In this document: positions 39,538 through 44,544 of the stretch, piece by piece
Position numbering within the stretch: the first letter of the stretch is position 1
Layout: every line of letters begins with the position of its first letter
DNA from: Fodinibacter sp045807225
GTDB taxonomy: Bacteria > Actinomycetota > Actinomycetes > Actinomycetales > Dermatophilaceae
Length of the DNA: 44,544 bases
Direction of reading: 5' to 3'
NCBI GenBank assembly: GCA_045807225.1
Contig: JBJMHU010000049.1
Coordinates: forward strand, 1-44,544
Position numbers and translations under genes: made by a program
Notes under the pieces: model-generated
What the model was told of the DNA's origin: nothing
The model's input: only the letters and a program-made list of their open reading frames with translations
The model's database searches: none

Positions 39538-39993
39538 CTACAGCTTCGGCACGAAGTCGAGCCCGCGCAGCGCGTCGAGCAACAGGCCGGCGGCACGGCG
39601 CGCGGAGAGCAGGCGCACCCCCTCGCACTCGAGGTCGGCCAGCACCTGGGCCACGCCCTCGGGCCCGATGTCGTCGACCAGGTCGACCCGCACCTCGCGG
39701 TAGGCGGAGCGCATCGCCTCGAGCTGGGCGTCGAGGTGGCGCACGGTGAACCACGCCAGGGCGACCGGGTGCCGGCGCCAGGCCGGGTAGAGCCGGTAGT
39801 CGGGTGGGCAGTGGTCGAGCAGCCACGCACTGGCCCGGTGGTCCCAGCCGCGCTCACCCGGCGGTGGCACACCGGGCGGCCAGCCGGGCGGCCCCCCGAC
39901 GGCGCTCGCGCCCGACGCCGAACGGCGACCGGCCGGCGACCCTGGCGTGCCGGTGCGCAGCGGAGGCCCGCCGGGCACCGTCGAGTCGAACAC
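39538..39993 (-). CDS. Uncharacterised protein under LexA (SOS) control
   Basis: 151 residues, no recognised domain. Residues 1-~55 are Gly/Pro-rich and probably disordered (STVPGGPPLRTGTPG). Residues ~58-151 look helical and are the conserved-looking part: ASAWLLDHCPPDYRLYPAWRRHPVALAWFTVRHLDAQLEAM, then two more helices and the end GLDFVPKL. There is no signal peptide. Proteins with this C-terminal region appear in other actinobacteria without assigned function (from memory; not checked). The GTG start (39991-39993) lies inside a perfect LexA box and seven bases after a TATCAT -10, so the mRNA should be leaderless and damage-inducible. Confidence 0.75.
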   Translation of the reverse strand: MFDSTVPGGPPLRTGTPGSPAGRRSASGASAVGGPPGWPPGVPPPGERGWDHRASAWLLDHCPPDYRLYPAWRRHPVALAWFTVRHLDAQLEAMRSAYREVRVDLVDDIGPEGVAQVLADLECEGVRLLSARRAAGLLLDALRGLDFVPKL

Positions 39994-40001
39994 GTGTTCG
40001 A
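39986..40001 (-). promoter_or_regulatory. Perfect LexA (SOS) box overlapping the start of the unknown gene
   Basis: TCGAACACGTGTTCGA is a 16-bp perfect palindrome that matches the actinobacterial LexA consensus TCGAAC-N4-GTTCGA at every fixed position. It covers the spacer between the -10 and the GTG at 39993, so bound LexA would block transcription start. The divergent sir operon lies 157 bp away on the other side. Confidence 0.85.
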
Positions 40002-40006
40002 TGATA
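40001..40006 (-). promoter_or_regulatory. -10 box (TATCAT) of the LexA-controlled gene
   Basis: TATCAT on the minus strand, followed by CGAACAC and the GTG start at 39993. A weak -35 candidate (TGTCCG, 40024-40029) sits 17 bp upstream. Confidence 0.6.
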
Positions 40007-40107
40007 CGCGGGTGGACCGGACGCGGACAGCCCGGCCGCCAACCTCCCACCCGGGCGGTAGGAGTTGGTACCGCATCGTGGACCGTGCGTTCAGCAATAA
40101 TCCGGCG

Positions 40108-40116
40108 TTATACATT
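40108..40116 (+). promoter_or_regulatory. Probable promoter region of the sulfate-assimilation operon
   Basis: An AT-rich patch (40090-40122) contains TTATAC (40108-40113) and TACATT (40111-40116), candidate -10 boxes about 45 bp before the sir ATG. No clear -35 or known sulfur-regulator site was recognised. Confidence 0.4.
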
Positions 40117-40157
40117 TGATAAGCCACGAACGCCTTCACCTTCTGCTTTGGGGAGCC

Positions 40158-41876
40158 ATGACCACACCGACGACCGAGACCTCCACCGGGCGGGCACTGC
40201 GCCCGCCGCGGGCCGGGCGCTCCAACGGTCAGTGGGCGCTCGACGGCCGGGAACCGCTCAACCCCAACGAGGCGTGGAAGCAGGAGGACGGCGGCCTGAA
40301 CGTCCGTGAGCGGATCGAGCAGGTCTACAGCAAGGAGGGGTTCGGCTCCATCCCGCCGCAGGACCTCAGCGGGCGCTTCCGCTGGTGGGGCCTGTACACC
40401 CAGCGCAAGCCCGGCATCGACGGCGGGCGCACCGCGCAGCTCGACGACACCGAGCTGTCCGACGAGTACTTCATGCTCCGGGTGCGCCTCGACGGCGGCG
40501 CCCTGACCCTGGCGCAGCTGCGGGTGCTCGCCGACCTCAGCCACGACTTCGCGCGCGGCACCGCCGACATCAGCGACCGGCAGAACATCCAGTACCACTG
40601 GATCCGTGTCGAGGACGTGCCCGAGGTCTGGCGCCGCCTGGAGGCGGTCGGTCTGCAGACCACCGAGGCCTGCGGAGACACCCCCCGCGTCATCCTCGGC
40701 AGCCCCCTGGCCGGCATCGCCGCCGACGAGCTGCTCGACCCGACCCCCACGATCGACGAGATCACCCGCCGGTTCATCGGCGACCCCGAGCTCGCCAACC
40801 TGCCGCGCAAGTTCAAGTCGGCGATCACCGGGCACCCGAGCCTCGACGTGGTGCACGAGATCAACGACGTCTCGCTGGTCGGCGTCGTGCACCCCGAGCT
40901 CGGCGTCGGCTACGACCTGTGGGTCGGCGGGGGCCTGTCCACCGCACCGCGACTGGCCGAGCGGCTCGGCGTGTTCGTCACGCCCGAGCAGGCGCCCGAC
41001 GTGTGGCTCGGGGTCATCTCGATCTTCCGCGACTACGGCTACCGCCGACTGCGCACCAAGGCCCGCCTGAAGTTCCTCATGGCCGAGTGGGGCCCCGAGA
41101 GGTTCCGCCAGGTGCTCGAGACCGAGTACCTCGGGTACGCCCTGCCCGACGGCCCTGCCCCGGCACCCCCGGCCGGTCCCGGCGACCACGTCGGCGTGCA
41201 CCTGCAGAAGGACGGCAACTCCTACGTGGGCGCCGCCCCCGTCGTCGGGCGGATCAGCGGCGACGTGCTCACCGGGCTCGCCGACCTGATGGCCGCCGCC
41301 GGCACCGACCGGGTGCGCCTCACCCCCCACCAGAAGCTCGTCGTGCTCGACGTCCCGCCGGCCGCCGTCGACGACCTCGTCGCCGGGCTCGAGCGCATCG
41401 GCCTGTCGGTGTCCCCCAGCCCGTTCCGTCGCCACACGATGGCCTGCACCGGCATCGAGTTCTGCAAGCTGGCCATCGTCGAGACCAAGGCCACCGCCGC
41501 CACGGCCATCGCCGAGCTCGAGCGCCGCCTGGTCGACGTCAGCGACGCGATCGACACCCCGGTCACCCTCAACGTCAACGGCTGCCCCAACTCCTGCGCC
41601 CGCATCCAGGTCGCCGACATCGGCCTGAAGGGCATGATCGTCACGACCGACGGCACGCAGGAGCCGGGCTTCCAGGTGCACCTCGGGGGCGGGCTCGCCT
41701 CCGCCGACCGCGACGAGGCCGGTCTCGGCCGCACCGTGCGCGGCCTGAAGGTCACCGCTGCTGAACTGCCCGACCTCGTCGAGCGCCTCGTGCGCCGCTG
41801 GCTCGACCAGCGCGGGGCCGGCGAGACGTTCTCCACCTGGGCCCACCGCGTCGACGAGGAGGAGCTGCTCCGATGA
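40158..41876 (+). CDS. sir: Ferredoxin-dependent sulfite reductase (assimilatory)
   Basis: 572 residues of the siroheme-[4Fe-4S] sulfite/nitrite reductase family. It reduces sulfite to sulfide with six electrons from ferredoxin. Siroheme/cluster ligands are the two Cys pairs in MACTGIEFCKLAIVETK (C-x5-C, ~434) and NGCPNSCARIQ (C-x3-C, ~477). Two ferredoxin-reductase half-domains (LRVLADLSHDFARGTADISDRQNIQYHW near 130 and LTPHQKLVVLDV near 393) are present. Context (cysH-cysD-cysN directly downstream) makes sulfite, not nitrite, the substrate. The ATG has GGGGAG four to five bases upstream; an in-frame TTG at 40116 is a less likely longer start. Its stop overlaps cysH (ATGA). Confidence 0.95.
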   Translation: MTTPTTETSTGRALRPPRAGRSNGQWALDGREPLNPNEAWKQEDGGLNVRERIEQVYSKEGFGSIPPQDLSGRFRWWGLYTQRKPGIDGGRTAQLDDTELSDEYFMLRVRLDGGALTLAQLRVLADLSHDFARGTADISDRQNIQYHWIRVEDVPEVWRRLEAVGLQTTEACGDTPRVILGSPLAGIAADELLDPTPTIDEITRRFIGDPELANLPRKFKSAITGHPSLDVVHEINDVSLVGVVHPELGVGYDLWVGGGLSTAPRLAERLGVFVTPEQAPDVWLGVISIFRDYGYRRLRTKARLKFLMAEWGPERFRQVLETEYLGYALPDGPAPAPPAGPGDHVGVHLQKDGNSYVGAAPVVGRISGDVLTGLADLMAAAGTDRVRLTPHQKLVVLDVPPAAVDDLVAGLERIGLSVSPSPFRRHTMACTGIEFCKLAIVETKATAATAIAELERRLVDVSDAIDTPVTLNVNGCPNSCARIQVADIGLKGMIVTTDGTQEPGFQVHLGGGLASADRDEAGLGRTVRGLKVTAAELPDLVERLVRRWLDQRGAGETFSTWAHRVDEEELLR

Positions 41877-42625
41877 CCAGCACCCACATCCCTGCACCGA
41901 CGACCGCGGCCGCCGGCGGGCCGCGACCCCGGCGCGGCACCGACGAGCTGCGGGCGCTGGCCGAGGCCGGCGCGCGCGAGCTCGGCCCCGATGCCACGGC
42001 CGACGAGGTCGCCGCCTGGGCGGCCCGGACCTTCCCCGGCACGCTCGCCGTCGCGTGCAGCATGGCGGATGCCGTGCTGCCTGCGGTCGTCGCCGACCAC
42101 GCCCCCGGCGTCGACGTGCTGTTCCTCGACACCGGCTACCACTTCGCCGAGACCTACGGCACCCGGGCGCAGGTGGCCCACGAGCTCGACGTGACGATCG
42201 TCGACGTGCTGCCGAAGCTCACCGTGGCCGAGCAGGACGCCGAGTACGGCCCGCGCCTCCACGAGCGCGACCCGGCCGCCTGCTGCCGGATGCGCAAGGT
42301 CGAGCCGCTCAAGGCCGCCCTGGGCGGCTACGAGGCGTGGGTCACCGGCATCCGGCGTGACGAGGGACCGACCCGGGCCGACACCCCGCTGGTGACCTTC
42401 GACGAGCAGTTCGGGCTCGTCAAGCTCAACCCGCTCGCCGCCTGGACCTTCGACGAGGTCGTCGACTACGCCAACGACCACCGCGTGCCCGTGAACCTCC
42501 TCCTCTCCGACGGCTACCCGTCGATCGGCTGCGAGCCCTGCACCCAGCGGGTCGCTCCCGGCGACGACCCCCGCGCCGGCCGCTGGGCCGGCTTCGCCAA
42601 GACCGAGTGCGGGCTGCACCCCTGA
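41873..42625 (+). CDS. cysH: Assimilatory adenylylsulfate (APS) reductase CysH
   Basis: 250 residues. It reduces APS to sulfite with thioredoxin as donor. The adenine-nucleotide alpha-hydrolase-like fold starts at TLAVACSMADAVLPAVV. The [4Fe-4S] motif is complete: CysCys in PAACCRMRKVEPL and CEPCTQRV, which marks an APS-type rather than cluster-free PAPS-type enzyme. The catalytic Cys is in the C-terminal ECGLH motif. It overlaps sir by 4 bp and cysD by 1 bp (TGATG), a tightly coupled operon. APS specificity means no APS kinase is needed for this branch. Confidence 0.96.
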   Translation: MTSTHIPAPTTAAAGGPRPRRGTDELRALAEAGARELGPDATADEVAAWAARTFPGTLAVACSMADAVLPAVVADHAPGVDVLFLDTGYHFAETYGTRAQVAHELDVTIVDVLPKLTVAEQDAEYGPRLHERDPAACCRMRKVEPLKAALGGYEAWVTGIRRDEGPTRADTPLVTFDEQFGLVKLNPLAAWTFDEVVDYANDHRVPVNLLLSDGYPSIGCEPCTQRVAPGDDPRAGRWAGFAKTECGLHP

Positions 42626-43608
42626 TGACCACCACCACCGACACCCTGACCGAGGCGCTGCCCGTGACGACCCACGTGACCACCGACCTGCTGCCCGAGG
42701 CGCCGGCCGACCTGCCCGTGCTCAGCCAGCTCGACGTGCTCGAGAGCGAGGCGATGCTCGTCATCCGCGAGATCACCGCCGAGCTCGAGCGGCCGGTGCT
42801 GCTGTTCAGCGGCGGCAAGGACTCCGTCGTCATGCTGCACGTCGCGGCAAAGGCGTTCTGGCCGGCCCCGATCCCGTTCCCCGTGCTGCACGTCGACACC
42901 GGCCACAACTTCCCAGAGGTGCTCGCCTACCGCGACGCCACCGTCGAGCGGCTCGGGTTGCGCCTCGAGGTCGCCTCGGTGCAGGACTGGATCGACGACG
43001 GCAGGCTTCGCGAGCGCGCCGACGGCACCCGCAACCCGCTGCAGACCCAGCCGCTGCTCGAGGCCATCGCCGTGCACCGCTTCGACGGCGTGTTCGGCGG
43101 CGGCCGGCGCGACGAGGAGAAGGCGCGGGCCAAGGAGCGGGTGGTCAGCCTGCGCGACGACTTCGGCCAGTGGGACCCGAAGAACCAGCGCCCCGAGCTG
43201 TGGAACATCTTCAACCCCCGGCACCGCATCGGCGAGCACGTGCGGGTCTTCCCGCTGTCGAACTGGACCGAGCTCGACGTCTGGCGCTACATCGAGCGCG
43301 AGGGAATCGAGCTGCCCGGCCTCTACTACGCCCACGAGCGCGAGGTGTTCGAGCGCGACGGCATGCTCCTGGCGGTCGGCCCGGTGTCGCAGCCGCGGGC
43401 GGGCGAGACCGTGGCCAGCCGACGGGTGCGCTACCGCACGGTCGGCGACATGTCGTGCACCGGCGCGGTCGAGAGCGACGCGGCATCCGTGGGCGACGTC
43501 GTCACCGAGGTCGCGGCTTCCACGCTGACCGAGCGCGGCGCCACCCGGGCCGACGACCGGATCTCCGAGGCCGCCATGGAGGACCGCAAGAAGGAGGGGT
43601 ACTTCTGA
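42625..43608 (+). CDS. cysD: Sulfate adenylyltransferase small subunit CysD
   Basis: 327 residues. CysD is the ATP-pyrophosphatase-type catalytic subunit that forms APS from sulfate and ATP, driven by the CysN GTPase. It has the PP-loop LLFSGGKDSVVMLH near 60, HVDTGHNFPEV and FGGGRRDEEKARAKERV, and the C-terminal RYRTVGDMSCTGAVESDA motif. The N-terminus has ~35 Thr/Val/Ala-rich residues before the conserved LDVLESEAM helix. The ATG overlaps the cysH stop (TGATG). Confidence 0.97.
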   Translation: MTTTTDTLTEALPVTTHVTTDLLPEAPADLPVLSQLDVLESEAMLVIREITAELERPVLLFSGGKDSVVMLHVAAKAFWPAPIPFPVLHVDTGHNFPEVLAYRDATVERLGLRLEVASVQDWIDDGRLRERADGTRNPLQTQPLLEAIAVHRFDGVFGGGRRDEEKARAKERVVSLRDDFGQWDPKNQRPELWNIFNPRHRIGEHVRVFPLSNWTELDVWRYIEREGIELPGLYYAHEREVFERDGMLLAVGPVSQPRAGETVASRRVRYRTVGDMSCTGAVESDAASVGDVVTEVAASTLTERGATRADDRISEAAMEDRKKEGYF

Positions 43609-44544
43609 TGACCTCCGCAGACTCCCCCGTCGACGTCCACTCGGCCGTCGCCGAGCAGGCCCACGACATCGCCGTCGCCCGCAAGGACATCCTGCGCATC
43701 GCCACCGCCGGGTCCGTCGACGACGGCAAGAGCACGCTGATCGGCCGGCTGCTGTACGACAGCAAGGCCGTGTTCGAGGACCAGTACGAGGCGGTCGAAC
43801 GGGCGAGCGCCGGCGGCGACTACGTCAACCTGGCGCTGCTCACCGACGGCCTGCGCGCCGAGCGCGAGCAGGGCATCACGATCGACGTCGCCTACCGCTA
43901 CTTCGCCACACCACGGCGTACCTTCATCATCGCCGACACGCCGGGCCACATCCAGTACACCCGCAACATGGTCACCGGCGCCTCCACCGCCGACCTGGCG
44001 ATCGTGCTGGTCGACGCGCGCAAGGGCATGGTGGAGCAGAGCCGCCGGCACGCGTTCCTCGCCTCTCTGCTGCGGGTGCCGCACCTGGTCGTGGCGGTCA
44101 ACAAGATGGACCTGGTCGACTGGTCGCAGGAGACCTACGAGGCCATCCGCGACGAGTTCAGCGCCTTCGCCGCGCGGCTCGACGTCCCCGACCTGACCGT
44201 CGTCCCGATCTCGGCGCTGCACGGCGACAACGTCGTCGGCCGGTCGGAGAAGGCGCCGTGGTACCAGGGCTCCTCGCTGCTGCACCACCTCGAGCACGTG
44301 CACGTGGCCAGCGACCGCAACCTCGTGGACGTCCGCTTCCCGGTGCAGTACGTCATCCGGCCGCAGTCCGACGCGTTCCACGACTACCGCGGCTACGCCG
44401 GCACCGTGGCCAGCGGCGTGCTGCGCCCCGGCGACGAGGTCCAGGTGCTGCCCAGCGGGCTGACCACGACCATCGCCGGCATCGACGGTCCGCGCGGGCC
44501 GGTCGACGAGGCCTTCCCGCCCATGGCGGTCACCGTCCGGCTCC
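43608..44544 (+). CDS. cysN: Sulfate adenylyltransferase large subunit CysN (GTPase), 3' end missing
   Basis: The first 312 residues of an EF-Tu-like GTPase. G1 is GSVDDGKSTLIG (~36-47), the switch I/II regions include RAEREQGITIDVAYRYF and IADTPGHIQYTRNM (G3), and G4 is VNKMDLVD. Domain 2 begins near 240 (VRFPVQYVIRPQSD). GTP hydrolysis here powers APS synthesis by CysD. The start overlaps the cysD stop by one base (TGATG). The window ends inside the gene, so any C-terminal fusion (such as an APS kinase) cannot be seen. Confidence 0.97.
   Translation, partial: MTSADSPVDVHSAVAEQAHDIAVARKDILRIATAGSVDDGKSTLIGRLLYDSKAVFEDQYEAVERASAGGDYVNLALLTDGLRAEREQGITIDVAYRYFATPRRTFIIADTPGHIQYTRNMVTGASTADLAIVLVDARKGMVEQSRRHAFLASLLRVPHLVVAVNKMDLVDWSQETYEAIRDEFSAFAARLDVPDLTVVPISALHGDNVVGRSEKAPWYQGSSLLHHLEHVHVASDRNLVDVRFPVQYVIRPQSDAFHDYRGYAGTVASGVLRPGDEVQVLPSGLTTTIAGIDGPRGPVDEAFPPMAVTVRL

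Overview
The window is 44.5 kb of very GC-rich DNA from an actinobacterium, most likely a member of Micrococcales near Intrasporangiaceae/Dermatophilaceae. The evidence is strong GC3 bias, frequent GTG starts, many 4-bp GTGA/ATGA gene overlaps, several probable leaderless promoters (TAnnnT placed 6-7 nt before the start codon), an actinobacterial heme pathway (HemQ with a HemY/CgoX-type oxidase), a perfect actinobacterial LexA box, and actinobacterial families such as DUF3000, LigC and the HTH-MurA fusion. No tRNA, rRNA, IS element, integrase, CRISPR array or prophage gene was seen. Gene density is high and no gap between genes exceeds about 250 bp.

Layout. 1-4.2 kb: start of a secreted protein (cut by the window edge), a membrane-anchored alpha/beta hydrolase, a fused Prim-Pol/ligase C repair enzyme, and msrB. 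4.2-8.0 kb: hemY-hemQ followed by a phosphotransferase and a mycothiol-dependent/DinB-fold protein. 8.1-17.8 kb: an exported-protein block with an M28 peptidase, a DUF4349 lipoprotein, an alpha/beta hydrolase and a 1,917-residue secreted animal-type heme peroxidase with RTX and Fn3 repeats. This block lies between hemY-hemQ and hemE. 17.8-22.3 kb: GNAT, hemE, an EamA transporter, DUF3000 and RNase D. 22.4-28.2 kb: an autoregulated ArsR/VOC pair, fadA-fadB beta-oxidation genes behind a TetR-type palindrome, and an XRE-MurA fusion. 28.3-33.1 kb: methyltransferase, SDR, PIN-fold protein, YciI-like protein and dxs. 33.2-36.1 kb: a small cluster of a stand-alone cyclic-nucleotide-binding protein, a cysteine-synthase-like PLP enzyme, and a PIG-L deacetylase with a cyclic-nucleotide-binding domain inserted in its fold. 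36.3-39.5 kb: a flavin monooxygenase and its divergent GAF-domain regulator. 39.5-40.0 kb: an uncharacterised gene under a perfect LexA box. 40.1-44.5 kb: the assimilatory sulfate reduction operon sir-cysH-cysD-cysN (cysN cut by the edge).

How the genes work together. CysDN makes APS, the [4Fe-4S] CysH reduces it to sulfite, and the ferredoxin-dependent Sir reduces sulfite to sulfide. HemE, HemY and HemQ are three steps of the coproporphyrin-dependent heme route, and the large secreted peroxidase beside them needs heme. FadB and FadA form a complete beta-oxidation module for the hydratase, dehydrogenase and thiolase steps.

The most unusual items are the PIG-L/cyclic-nucleotide cluster at 33-36 kb, the LexA-controlled unknown gene at 39.5-40.0 kb, an octamer (GGATGCCG) present about 40 times in all reading frames and between genes, and the Prim-PolC-LigC fusion. 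All calls come from reading the sequence and from family knowledge; no database search was run.
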